DNA from: Aurifilum marmelostoma
Lineage: Eukaryota; Ascomycota; Sordariomycetes; Diaporthales; Cryphonectriaceae
Direction: 5' to 3'
Assembly: GCA_027559495.1 (NCBI GenBank)
Contig: JAMXSV010000010.1
Location: 744,001-808,000, forward strand
DNA length: 64,000 bases
Shown here: in pieces, positions 11,714-21,866 of the stretch
Layout of the letters: every line of letters begins with the position of its first letter
Position numbering within the stretch: the first letter of the stretch is position 1
Position numbers and translations under genes: made by a program
Notes under the pieces: generated by a model
What the model saw: only the letters and a program-made list of their open reading frames with translations
What the model was told of the DNA's origin: nothing
The model's database searches: none

Positions 11714-13342
11714 ATGGGTTCAGAACCTCAATACGCCAAATGGCCACTGCTGCCACTGTCGCAGCACGTCTTCACCCTCACGAACCCATATGCTGCTCGC
11801 CCCACCCAGGATGCAGCGGCCAAGAAGCTGCAGGACGCCATCGAGGAGCACAAGATGGCCCCTCTCTACAGATATCTGGCACATCCGCTCGAGGGCATCC
11901 TCAACGTGGTCGGCGAGGGAGGTGCCAGCGCACCGGGCAAACCGCTGAGCAGGAAGTCGAGCGCCGTCGGTATGATCGCCACCAGAAGCCCTACCGCGAC
12001 TGTCACCATCCCCTGGGACGAGGGCTTGTACCAGAAGCTGAAGGAGGATAACGACCGAGAGCTGGAGGAGATCCAGAAGGAGGAGGAGGAGGCTGTCGAG
12101 AAGGCCGGCGATACTGAGATCCAAGCCGCGAGGGGTAAACGGGCCGAGTTTTGGGCACGAGTCGGCGACAAGGTACGTATTTTCTCAACTCTTCACCTCA
12201 AAAACAACTCGTGGGTATCGGTCTGACGGGCATTGCTCTTCATACAGGAGAAATCCATCGCCGCCTACGAAGACGTCTTCGAGAAGACGGGAATCCTCGG
12301 CACCAAGATCGATCTCGTCCTCGCCATAATACGCATGGGCCTCTTCTATGGCGACAAGCTCCTGGTCAAGAAGCACGTGGAGCGCGCCAAGACTCTTGTC
12401 GAGGGTGGTGGTGACTGGGACCGTCGGAACCGGCTTAAGGCGTACGAGGGCCTGTACCTTCTCACCGTCCGGTCGTACAACCTTGCCGCCCCTCTGCTCC
12501 TTGACTCCCTCTCCACATTCACCTCCTACGAGCTGTGTACCTACTCCAACCTCGTTGTGTACTCTGTCCTTGCGGGATCCGTGAGCCTGAAGCGTGTGGA
12601 TTTCAAGAGCAAGGTTGTCGACGCACCCGAGATCAAGGCCATCCTGGGCGACGGCGAGGACAAGTTGGCTGCCCTGAGCGGCCGCGTGTCTGCAGGACCT
12701 GGTGCTGATGACGTTGTCGACGCCAGCAGCGAAAGCCAGGCGGAGAAGGCCTCCAAGAAGACGGCGGTCAACCTGACGACTCTCGGCACGAGCAGCGACC
12801 AGCCCGAGGCGGAGATGGCGGTTGACTTCTCGCCGCTCGCGATGCTGGTCAGCAGCCTGTACAGTGGGCGGTACAAGATGTTCTTCGGCGCCTTGGCGCA
12901 GGTGGAGGAGCAGTTCCTCACCCAGGACCGGTATCTGCACGAGCACAAGAACTGGTTCATCCGTGAGATGAGGTTGCGCGCATACCAGCAGCTGCTACAA
13001 AGCTACAGGGTGGTAGGGCTGGAGAGCATGGCGAGCCAATTTGGTGTCTCCGTGGATTTCCTGGACAGGTATGCTTCCTTGTCTTCTCCATCGGCTTCCG
13101 CTCTTGGTGAGTTGCACATTACTAACTTCTTACCTCTCCACAGAGATCTGGCCAAGTTCATTGCTGGTGGTCGTATCCCCTGCACCATCGACCGCGTGTC
13201 TGGCAAGGGTGTGATTGAGACCAACCGGCCAGACGACAAGAACAAGCAGTACCAGGATGTCGTGCGCCAGGGTGACCAGCTGATCACCAAGCTGCAGAAG
13301 TACGGCCAGGCTGTGAGACTGCGCGGAAGTGAGAGGGCATAG
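11714..13342 (+). CDS. RPN7: 26S proteasome lid subunit Rpn7 (PSMD6)
   Basis: Non-ATPase lid subunit of the 19S regulatory particle, needed to assemble the lid that deubiquitinates and feeds substrates. Exons 11714-12172, 12248-13068 and 13144-13342 keep phase; both introns are 75 bases. The N-terminus MGSEPQYAKWPLLPLSQHVF is the fungal Rpn7 form. The middle holds the helical TPR-like repeats (KSIAAYEDVFEKTGILGTKI, LKAYEGLYLLTVRSYNLAAP). The C-terminal PCI domain includes WFIREMRLRAYQQLLQSYR and ends with the signature GKGVIETNRPDDKNKQYQ. The second intron has an exact TACTAAC branch site (about 13,120) but is also stop-free and in frame; removing it restores the family sequence LDRDLAKFIAGGRI. 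An Asp/Ser/Ala-rich insert at roughly 12,700-12,800 is a variable loop. Confidence 0.95.
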
Positions 13343-13882
13343 GGAAGAGAGAAAACCAACAGGGCGGCGACAATCACACAGCGCATGCGGACCCGGCCCG
13401 TGGGGTTTATATGATAGACAAACAGACGGAACTTGTATGATACCTAGACGTAGTCAAGAACGACTTATGATTGGGATTTTTGAAATCTGCCGTGACATCC
13501 AACGCGTGCTGATCTGCCAACCTGAGAACCTAAAGCAAACCCAAGGATGGCTAACTATATGGTTTAAAAATTTCCAGGAACTGTCGAGTCATATATGATG
13601 ATATGCGTGCAAACAGGAGAGTGGGGAAATCATGTATTCATTTATATTGCGCCGATGCCCCTCTTGCTTCTCTACTGCATCCTGTCATAAACATCCCAAA
13701 TCCCGAAGAGGAGTTAAGTGACCAAAAGCAGCGTGCTATGCCATCATCATCATACGTCGATCTTTGACGAGATCCTTCTAGGCTTGATATCGATTCGCAT
13801 CTAACGCTTTCATCTATGTGACCGCATTTTGCGTGGGGCCCAAGGGGGGGCCCCTATCTCTTATGTTTCCAGCCCGCGTTTC
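13343..13882. other. Intergenic region, convergent 3' ends
   Basis: Between the stops of RPN7 and the aminotransferase gene. AT-rich with no plausible coding frame; presumably the two 3'UTRs. Confidence 0.6.
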
Positions 13883-15469
13883 TCATCTGTACTTGTTCAT
13901 GAACTCCTCGTGAAACTTCACAATGGAGCCGACCCACTCGGTACCAGGGGCGAGGAAGGTTGTGCGGAAGTGCAGGGTGCCCTCCTTCTGGCCGAAGCCG
14001 CTGCCGGGGACGACGCAGACGCCGGTGGCCTCGAGGAGCCTTATGGAGTAGAACTCGTCCGGGGAGCGGCCCTCTGCGCGGGCGGCCTCGACGGCCTTGG
14101 CGGGGAGGTTGATGGTGGGGAACAGGTACATGCTGCCCTGGGGCTCGCCGCACTCGACGCCCTCCATCTTCTCAAAGGCGCGCCACAGGGCGTAGGCGCG
14201 CTCCTTGAGCCCGTCAAAGATGCCGTCGTACTCCTGCCTGTACAGGGGGTAGCTGGGGTCGCCCTCGCGCGGGGGGTTGACCATGAGCTCGACGAGGCAC
14301 TGGCCTATGACGGGGGCGCAGAGGGTGATGGAGACGAACTTGTAGATCTCGGCCTGGACGGCGGGGTCGAAGCCGACGAGCTCAAAGTAGCCGCCGCGGT
14401 GGCCGCACTCGCCCACCATGCCCTTGGACACGCTGTGCAGGCTGGCCAGCTCCAGGGCGTCGTACCTGCCGGGGGCCTCCTCCTGCATGGTGCGCAGGAC
14501 CTTCTTGAAGCTGACAAACTCGCCGATGAAGACGTTGGTCTGGTACACCTCGTCGGCCATCAGCACGAGCTGCTCCTCGCGGGCGAACTCGATGATGTCG
14601 CGGATGTCGGACTCGGAGAGCGAGGCGCCGGTGGGGTTGCCCGGGTTGATGATGACGACGGCGCGGACGTCGACGCCCGAGGCCTTGGCGTCGGCACACG
14701 CCTTCTTGATGGTGGACAGGTCGGTGCCCCAGTGCTTGTGCTCGTCGAGGTAGTAGGGGACGCAGGTGGCGTTCAGGACGGACAGGGAGGCGGTGTAGAG
14801 AGGGTACTGCGGTATGGGCACGAGGATGCCGGTCTTCTCGTCGGCGCAGATGATGTGCAGGAGGGTGTTGACGCCCGAGGAGGCGCCGCCGGAGAGGTAG
14901 ATGTCTGCCTCGTTGGCAGGGAAGCCGTCGCGTCCTGTAAAGAAAAAGAGAGGGAGAAGATCACGCAGGTTAGCCACAGCACCCATACAACTTTCCGTCT
15001 CGTAAAAAAAAAAAAAAAAAAAAAGACCAATTGCTAGAAGGAGTTGATGATTGTACGTACTCTCGAGAAAGTCAGCGATGCTCTGGCGGATGGCAGGGAC
15101 GCCGTTGCTGGCGCTGTACGCGCCCACGCTGCCGGCCTTGCTCAGCAGCCATCTCGCCCTCTCGATGACGTCGGGCTTGTAGTCGAGGGAGCCGAGCAGG
15201 ACGTCCTCGTGGTCGAGCAGCTTGGGGTTCTCGAGCAGGCTCAGCACCTGGCGGAAGAAGGTGATGGGCTTCTGGTCGAGCTGCTGGGGGTTGCCGATGT
15301 TGGCAGAGATGACCTGGGAGAAGGGCAGGTCGGCAGTATCTCCCCTCGCGATCTTGGCGCGGTACTCCTCGCTCTTGACGGCCAGCTCGCCGCGCACGGC
15401 GTACTTGGCCTCCCGCACGTGCGGGTTGATATTGCTCGCGTTCAGGCGGCGGGTGGCGGTCGAAGACAT
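13883..15469 (-). CDS. Alanine aminotransferase
   Basis: PLP enzyme interconverting alanine + 2-oxoglutarate and pyruvate + glutamate. Two exons, 15469-15061 and 14934-13883, give 486 residues. The intron (14935-15060, gtacgt...acag) carries a 21-base A run on the + strand. Start MSSTATRRLNASNINPHV is the usual family start and the first ATG of the frame. Class I/II aminotransferase landmarks are GGASSGVNTLLHIICADEKT, VIINPGNPTGASLSESD, ADEVYQTNV, and the PLP-lysine segment SLHSVSKGMVGECGHRGGY. The C-terminal part has TGVCVVPGSGFGQKEGTLHF, whose arginine-containing continuation (RTTF) binds the substrate carboxylate. The frame is open upstream of the ATG to 15586, which could join an upstream leader exon (see 16219-16345). 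It resembles ALT over other class I enzymes because of the INPGNPTG and GECGHRGGY motifs. Confidence 0.95.
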   Translation of the reverse strand: MSSTATRRLNASNINPHVREAKYAVRGELAVKSEEYRAKIARGDTADLPFSQVISANIGNPQQLDQKPITFFRQVLSLLENPKLLDHEDVLLGSLDYKPDVIERARWLLSKAGSVGAYSASNGVPAIRQSIADFLESTYNHQLLLAIGLFFFFFFYETESCMGAVANLRDLLPLFFFTGRDGFPANEADIYLSGGASSGVNTLLHIICADEKTGILVPIPQYPLYTASLSVLNATCVPYYLDEHKHWGTDLSTIKKACADAKASGVDVRAVVIINPGNPTGASLSESDIRDIIEFAREEQLVLMADEVYQTNVFIGEFVSFKKVLRTMQEEAPGRYDALELASLHSVSKGMVGECGHRGGYFELVGFDPAVQAEIYKFVSITLCAPVIGQCLVELMVNPPREGDPSYPLYRQEYDGIFDGLKERAYALWRAFEKMEGVECGEPQGSMYLFPTINLPAKAVEAARAEGRSPDEFYSIRLLEATGVCVVPGSGFGQKEGTLHFRTTFLAPGTEWVGSIVKFHEEFMNKYR

Positions 15470-17268
15470 GTTGCGATGGGATGGGGGCTGGCGCTGGAGA
15501 GAGGGGCTTGTGAACGGTGGGCAGGGTGCGAGAAGGGACCGCGGGGTAGAGGCTGTAGCAGCTACAGTAGATGGATGATCAGTCAAATCGGCGAGAAAAC
15601 GAAGTGTGAGTCAAGTGGTAGATGATGCGTAGATCAGAAAACAGTCTGTCAGGAAAAGCCCCTGGCCCTCTCTCTCTCTCCTGTGGCGCTCCTTTTCTTT
15701 TCTTGGCTTGCAGGAAGAGCAAGGCTGGTACTGTCTGAGCAGATGAGTCCAAGAAGAAGAACCTCGGGATCCGAGAGATAGGTATATTGGTTTTTTGGTT
15801 ATATCTTTTTTTTCTTTCTTGGAGGGGTAATGCACCCCAACACAACAAGAAGTTTATCGATTGGCGATCAAGGAGTGGAACCCGATCTCCAGCGCTGGGG
15901 GAAAAAAGAAGATTCATTCCCCTTGCCGATATGGTTCACGCGCTGTTTGCCGCTGGGTCCCTGACTGATCGGGGGTCCGCTGCCGGTCACCATGCCCCAG
16001 GCTTGGCACCTAGGCGACCAGCAACCCCCCAGCAGCACACAGCAGTGACCGACATCGGCTGATAGGGGGGACAACGAAGGCAGGACGCAGGGCGGCACAC
16101 AGGTCGCGCAAGGCCTCGCTTGAGGTCATGGATGACTGGTCATTCGACCACGTCCACGCGCGGCCCGCAACGTCCAACAAGATGCAGAGAAGAGAGCGAG
16201 TCTGGGGGACAACGTTACCTCGAGCTCTGAGAGAAAGCTGATCAGCCCTGACGAGTCCACATCGCCGAATAAGTGGGCCCAGTGTCGGTCCCTGACCCGC
16301 CAGCACCATCGCCACCGCCGGCGTCTGGCTCCGGAGGGCCGCCATCGTCGATTGTTTTGTTGTCTGGGGAGCTGGATGGTGGAAGAGGAAAGAAGAAAGA
16401 AGGTGGAAGAGGAGAAAGGCTCTAAAATCTGTGGCTGAAGGGATTTAAAGAGGGCCAAATTTTCCTCTCCTCCCTGGTGTGTCGCCTTCTCCCGTCTCGG
16501 AGTCCGGGGTAATTCTCATCGACTGCAGCACTGGTGCTGTGCTGTCTGGCCTCCTGGCGTGGCGTTGCTTGGCTCTCGGGAAAATGCAACACAAATACAG
16601 AGAGATAGCTCTCTCTCTCTGTGTGTGCGTGTGTATATGTGTACTACTTATATGTGTATATGCATAATATGCAGTTTCTTCTGTTCCCTGATATTATAGG
16701 AGATAAATAACATGTCTCGGCCTCGATATCTCCGAGACTACATTCCTTGGTGTGCACACCTGAACACCCGCAGCGCAGATACACCGGGAACCAACAGGCG
16801 GGTGAAGACAAGGCATGCAACATGTTTTCCTCATATCTTCTCCAGCCTAGTCTCATTGCAGCTGTCACAAGTGTGAAAACATCTTTCATCTCCTATTTCC
16901 TAGGTAGTCTAGCAATGACACGAGTTGACAGTATGATCTCGAACTCGAAGCACCTACACAAGGAGGCCAGTCAAGAAAACAAGGGTTGAAGGACATCCCC
17001 GGTAGTGATGGACCTCGGGATATTGATTCTTCATCCTCTTTGGAGACCTTTCACAGCTCAAATGCAGTAACTTCTGGTGTGATTTCTACCTGGCATCAGG
17101 AGGTATGGACCCGGGCCTCTATTCTCTGATTGATATCTCAAATACTCCAATACCGTCCCTGTCCTCCTTACTTCCCCTCTCCTTTGCCTCTATCTCACCA
17201 GCGGGTCGTCAGTCCCTGATTCATCCACCCGCAGATCCCCATGCAGAATGTTCCCTGTGTCCCAGTAT
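15470..17268. other. Intergenic region upstream of the aminotransferase
   Basis: Apart from the possible leader exon, no supported gene. Contains CT/GT simple repeats near 16,605-16,640 and a pyrimidine-rich segment at 17,150-17,200. Likely promoter of the aminotransferase and 3' flank of the hypothetical gene at 17269. Confidence 0.55.
16219..16345 (-). other. Possible upstream exon with mitochondrial presequence
   Basis: A short frame starting MAALRSQTPAVAMV and running through PLIRRCGLVRADQLSLRARG looks like a mitochondrial presequence: Arg/Leu/Ser/Ala-rich with a single acidic residue. It ends at a donor-like gtaacg (16218-16213) in phase 1. An acceptor (ctgctacag, exon from 15552) has the matching phase and leads in frame to the aminotransferase ATG at 15469. 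If used, the 666-base intron would make a mitochondrial form. Purely inferential; a chance frame is quite possible. Confidence 0.3.
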
Positions 17269-17844
17269 TCATCTCATCGCGCTCATGTTCGGTCCGACCT
17301 TCAGCCAGCAAGACGTATCAGAAACCTCCCAAACGCCATCCATCCACGTCGGCTTGAGAAGGTGGGGCTCCAAGGTCCGCAGCCGCGGGAGAGGCGCCGA
17401 CGACTCCTCGTCCAGGCCGCCAGGGGCTGGGTTCACCTCATTGGCTGTCACGTGCGTGCGGTTTGGGTCGATGGGAGGCAGGTCGATGGGCAGCATCTCC
17501 AGAGGAAAGGGGTTGTGGCTGCCCAGGAGGGGGTGCGTGGCGATGGGTGGCAGGTTGAGCGGGCCGGTGCTTGGGTGTCTCGGGGGGCCGTTGGTGGCCT
17601 CGTGGGCAAGCCAGAAGGGAACGATGATGGGCTGGACTAGGCTGCCCTCCTTGAACTCATCGGGTACGATGCCGTTGGCCCAGACGAGGCGAGGTGGCAC
17701 AACACGCGCTCGCAGGTGCGGCGGCACGTCGGGGAAGCGGTTTTGTTGACGAGGTGCGCCCGATGCAGCGCCTTGCTGGACACGCCCGCCATGCTGTTGG
17801 CCCTGTGACGAGGGATCAATTGAGCGGAAGTTGGTCTCCGACAT
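17269..17844 (-). CDS. Hypothetical proline-rich protein
   Basis: 191 residues, not recognised. The reading frame has strong C/G preference at third codon positions, unlike its antisense overlap, which argues that it is translated. The N-terminal 35 residues are Ser/Gln/Gly-rich and probably disordered. A denser segment follows (RARVVPPRLVWANGIVPDEF, VQPIIVPFWLAHEA), then a Pro/His/Asn-rich region with repeated LPPI motifs. No signal peptide or membrane segment is visible. Codon quality drops after GVWEV near 17,330, where a gtttct could be a weak donor, so the C-terminus is uncertain. Transcribed in the same direction as NSE2, which lies about 970 bases upstream of it. Confidence 0.6.
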   Translation of the reverse strand: MSETNFRSIDPSSQGQQHGGRVQQGAASGAPRQQNRFPDVPPHLRARVVPPRLVWANGIVPDEFKEGSLVQPIIVPFWLAHEATNGPPRHPSTGPLNLPPIATHPLLGSHNPFPLEMLPIDLPPIDPNRTHVTANEVNPAPGGLDEESSAPLPRLRTLEPHLLKPTWMDGVWEVSDTSCWLKVGPNMSAMR

Positions 17845-18813
17845 TTCCTTCCCTTTTTTTTTTTGCTTGCGTCCTCTTGCTATCTAGATCCCTTTCCCCT
17901 GTTGGCGAGATGCAAGGCAGTCCAAGTCAACAAGCAGCCAACCTCTTGACTAGTGGTGATGGGAAAACAAAGGCGTGCCCAAGAGCTCTATGTCTTGCCC
18001 TTCTTGTCAGCATATCTGGCCTTCAAGTGCACTTCTTTGCATATCCTTAGAGCCTTACCTTGTTACCATGCCTTTATTTTGTTGTTGTTATGAAGGTGGT
18101 GGAAAAATCCTCGATCCGGTACAGTCTTGTCAACAGCAAGATATGGTTTGCTGCCTTCCCTTCCCACTTGACGTGTCTCACCCAGAGCAAGTGACCTAGG
18201 TTCACCTGTGACAGATATGACCTCCAGAAAATAGCAAGCTGAGACTCATACTGTTGAGAAAGTCAGCATGAGAAGACTTGACCATACGAAGCAAGGTAGG
18301 ATGTGCTCACTCTTCATCAACATGGGCAAGACTGATTGACTGCTTGCTGTTGGCAAAAGATCTCGAGACAGAACCAGGAAAATTTGTTGATGCGATCAAT
18401 ATGTCGACATCTCAAAACACCTTGGGAAAGAGACAAGTCCTTTTGAATGATGTCGTCCTGCCTCAGGGTGTGAACACATGCTCTGGGGTTGGATGAGCCT
18501 CGCCTGCTGCCTTGATCATCCCCAGGGCATTATAATCTGAAGTCAAAGCTGAGTAGAAGTCCCTCTTCTGTCTCCTCCGAAGCCCACATTGCTTGCTTGT
18601 AGATCGATTAATCCTTTATCCTGTTGCTTATTTTTCTTTACGAGTTGTCCGTACAAACAGGTGTCATGCCTCTAGCGGGTCATTGAATAGATAACATCAC
18701 GCTTTCGGGATTCGGTAAAAGTGGTTCAAGAAGCAGCCAAGTCGAGACGGTTGGCTGTCGGGTATCGTTCCTTTCTATGTGAAAGACTGAACGAGCTTAG
18801 GGGCACCAGGGGC
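17845..18813. other. Intergenic region, hypothetical gene to NSE2
   Basis: No conserved frame. Contains a T-rich tract just upstream of the hypothetical gene start (about 17,855-17,865); probably that gene's promoter plus the NSE2 3'UTR. Confidence 0.55.
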
Positions 18814-20128
18814 TCACACGTTACTCTCATCCTCTGCGGGCGTCTCGACTTTGGTGGGGACGTGCAACGGCTCGTTGAGCACCGCGGGACTACTTGAGTC
18901 CACGTTCTGCTGTTCCGGCTCCTGCTCGTCCTCGTCCTCCTCCTCTCTCGCCGCTTCGGCGGCGCGCTTGATCTTCCGCAGCAGCGGCTCGTCATAATAG
19001 AGATCATCCAAGTTGATCTATAAATGTGGTCGTCAGCAACAGGGCCCTACAATTTCCGTCGGACAGTCGCCTGACCGCACGACAGGTACTTACCACAACA
19101 GAGCATCCCGTCTCCGGACAGGGTTTCGAGGTACCCCTGTGATTGCCACCCTTGATGAAGGACATGATGGCTTCCATTTGGAACGAGTGCTTGCATTTCC
19201 GACATGTGTAAGGCTCCGACATGGTCACCAGCGACAGAGGACACCTGAAGCTCCTCTTCTCCCTCGCAATCTGGATGTCCGCGTCAGAGTCGTCCAGTTG
19301 CCCACCAAGACCCGTGTCAATGTGTGGCTGCCCGTCCTGGTCAAACCACGTGTGCGGATCCGGGACAGGAATATGGTCGTCAGTGTATAAGCCCTCATGC
19401 CATTGCCGCTTGAAGTCGATGTACGCGTTGTTGGTTGCATACTTGTCGTACGGCGTCAGGTTCTCGTACTCATCGGCTTTCCTGCGGCGTTCGTGCTCGT
19501 AGAGCTCGTGGAGAGGCGTGACGCGTATCTCGCCGGACTCGTCCGCGTCCTCGTCCTCCTGCGCTTCTCGTGCCCTCGCTGCTTCCTGTTCTTGTGTCAA
19601 GACCACCAGCTCAGGCAGACCGCCCAGCACCTCCTTCTCGTCCTGCATGGCAGCTTGCATGTCCAGCACCTCCCTCATCGCCTCTTCCACCTCGAGCGTC
19701 AGCGGCGCGACCTCCTTGTCCAGCTCGTCGGCCTGAGCCTGCATGCCCTCGATGTCGGTTGCGGAGAGGTCCTCCTCGCCATCGTCAACATCATCGTTGT
19801 TGGCCTGGGCCTCTCCGTCGGCCCGCCTGCGCCGCCGCGCATATCGCTCCCGCGCTTCGGCAATCTGTTTCCTCTGGCTCGTCACGCTGTCGTTGATCAC
19901 CCACACGGCAGAGGCGAGAAGCTCGGCCGACTTCTTGGCGTGTGTGGCGAGCATGCCATTCAGGTCGTCGTTTGCGAGGTCACTGAGCATTCTCTGTCCC
20001 GAGGCGTTGAGAGGAAACATCAGCGGCTCGTAGGCAGGCAGCTCGTCGTTATCTGAGGGCTGGTGCTGGGGCTGACGGCTGCTCTGCCGCGATGCAGCTG
20101 ACACGAGGCGTCTCCGAGATGATGGCAT
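18814..20128 (-). CDS. NSE2: E3 SUMO-protein ligase Nse2/Mms21
   Basis: SUMO ligase subunit of the Smc5/6 complex, acting in recombination repair and rDNA stability in the nucleus. Exons 20128-19094 and 19017-18814 (intron 19018-19093, gtaagt...tag) give 412 residues. The N-terminal half is helical and charged with a coiled-coil-like region (about residues 140-180), which in the family binds the Smc5 arm. The SP-RING domain follows: FRCPLSLVTMSEPYTCRKCKH, then KPCPETGCSVV. The intron falls inside this domain, and splicing joins CSVV to INLDDLYYDEPLLRKIKRA, the expected continuation of the family. The metal-binding Cys/His pattern is complete. The last 40 residues are acidic and disordered. 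Confidence 0.9.
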
Positions 20129-20997
20129 GGTGTAGTATGAGAGCCTCTCCGTGTGTGCTCTTTCTTGACCGAGAGCGGGACAGGATCAGGATAGTGAGTA
20201 GTGTGCGATTAATGGTAGGAGACCCAGGCGCCCACCCCAGTGTCTCGTGTTGGGCCTTTGTTGGGACGGGTCTGTATACTGTTCCTGTTTGGGCGTTACG
20301 CCTTTTCAAAAGGATCGTAATCAGGTCTTCGGCGCGTATATTTCGGGTCAATAACCGGTTGTCTCGAGAGTCTTCTTGTAAACTGAGCGTTTTCATTTTC
20401 TTAGGGGAACGCGTCAGGCGTGGAAGACGCGCCGGGCGATTTTAGATTGAATGAGTAAGCATAGCACCCCCCGTCCCCCCACAGCGGGTTTGGAGGGGTG
20501 ATTGACTATGGTACTGCCCTGTACGATACTACATAGTAAGTGCCTATTATGAAGATCTGGAAGTTTTAGGCTAATAGTCATGACATCAGCCCGCACCATG
20601 AGCCAGTCCAATACAGGGTCGCAACGATTTCTGATTGCCGGGACTGACTGACCGACTGTTCATTTGCAGAGGTCGTGCTACCCCCCCCCCCCCTCCCTTA
20701 AAGAAATAGAAAAGGGGAAAAAATCAGGGTTATTTTCATTTTCAAATGACGAAAAGGCTGGTGTGGCACCCCCTAGCCAACCAGCCGGGGTGTTTCTGTA
20801 GCATTATTGGTCTCTGGCTCAAAGGAATGCCAACAAAGACCAGCAGCAGCCCCCGCTGCCTTGCAGGCGCACATTATGCGTACTCGTCACTGCAATTTTA
20901 TATACCAAACACGCTGTGCACAGAGCCCAACCGGTTTGTTCTGAACAATCAACATCAACTCTGCTGGAGACTCGAACGACGGTTTATTGCAGTGACC
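20129..20997. promoter_or_regulatory. Divergent promoter of NSE2 and the unknown-function gene
   Basis: 869 bases between opposite start codons. Includes an 11-base C run near 20,682-20,692 followed by A-rich DNA. The open frame from 20746 in phase with the gene at 20998 has no conserved content and is treated as leader. Confidence 0.5.
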
Positions 20998-21866
20998 ATG
21001 GCCAAAGCAAAGACCAAAAAGCAGAACAACCGGGCCAACCCCATCTCCAAGAAGGGTAAAGTGGCGAAGGACGAGGCCAAGGGGACCAAAGACCCCAAGG
21101 CAAGCCATCTCTACACCGACGACAATCCCGAGACGACTCTCCACGGCACCGGCTTCAAAGATGCGGCAGCTGCCGAAAAGACCAGTGAGTTGCCTTTCGA
21201 CCTCTCCTCACATCTCATGTTCGTACAGTGTGATCATGTTAGTGGTGGTGAAGGAGGAGGATGGTGGTCGCCGGATGGGATGACCCCGATCATCTGATCT
21301 CACGTGGAACCGGCATCTTTCTGTTATGGCTGATTCAAAAAAAAAAAAAAAAAATAGTCTCGCTGGTTTCCGACAGATCACTCCTGTACCAGTGGCAAGT
21401 GATTAATACGATGTACAACCGGGCCAAGCACCACCCCAAGAAGACCAAAGATATCGAGTCGGCAATTGCCATCTTCAACAAGTGGTTGAAGGAGACATAT
21501 CGCGAGGCCAAGGCGAACCAGCGTGCCTTCAAGCCGCTTTCCAAGAAGACGGTCGAGGCTCTGCTGCCCGAGCTTAAGAAGGCTCAGGGTGTCGACACGA
21601 CGTTTGCAGAGATGTACATCAAACTGGAGGGGAGGAAGCGGCTGGCCAACGTCCTCGTCGACGACAGCAAGCCCGAAGGGTCTGACTGGGACCGGACGAG
21701 GGTGGACGCGCTGAGCGAGCTGGTGCCGGACAAGGACAACGAGGTGGATGACGACGAGCTGTGGGAGGAGGACGGGGCGCCATCGCAGTACCACCTGCGT
21801 CTCATCTCCTGGGCCTGGACGCCTCTGTCCGAGTACAAGCTGCTCAAGGCGACCGGCAAGAGCTGA
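20998..21866 (+). CDS. Conserved fungal protein of unknown function
   Basis: Start ATG in a strong context (gaccATGG). Exons 20998-21184 and 21358-21866 give 231 residues; the 173-base intron ends in 18 A's directly before TAG. The first 45 residues are very basic (MAKAKTKKQNNRANPISKKG) and look nuclear or nucleolar. The rest is a compact helical domain with WQVINTMYNRAKHHPKKT, ESAIAIFNKWLKETY, KTVEALLPELKKAQGVDTTF, KRLANVLVDD and a Trp-rich end, YHLRLISWAWTPLSEYKLLK. I have the impression of similar uncharacterised proteins in other fungi but cannot name a family. No signal peptide, membrane segment or catalytic motif is evident. Confidence 0.8.

Noticed and set aside
13829..15037. 402-codon frame on the plus strand opposite the aminotransferase
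   Set aside because: It is the antisense of a GC-rich real exon. Its Gly/Ala/Val/Asp/Leu/Glu composition is what reverse-complemented C-ending codons give, and it has no domain.
15470..15586. Aminotransferase start at 15586
   Set aside because: The codon there is TTG, not ATG. The first ATG of the open frame is 15469, which matches the family start.
17105..17749. 214-codon plus-strand frame overlapping the hypothetical gene
   Set aside because: Gly/Arg/Ser-rich and codon-poor compared with the minus-strand frame that shows clear third-position bias.
20746..20997. N-terminal extension of the unknown-function gene in the same frame
   Set aside because: No conserved content. The ATG at 20998 has the best context and begins the typical basic tail.
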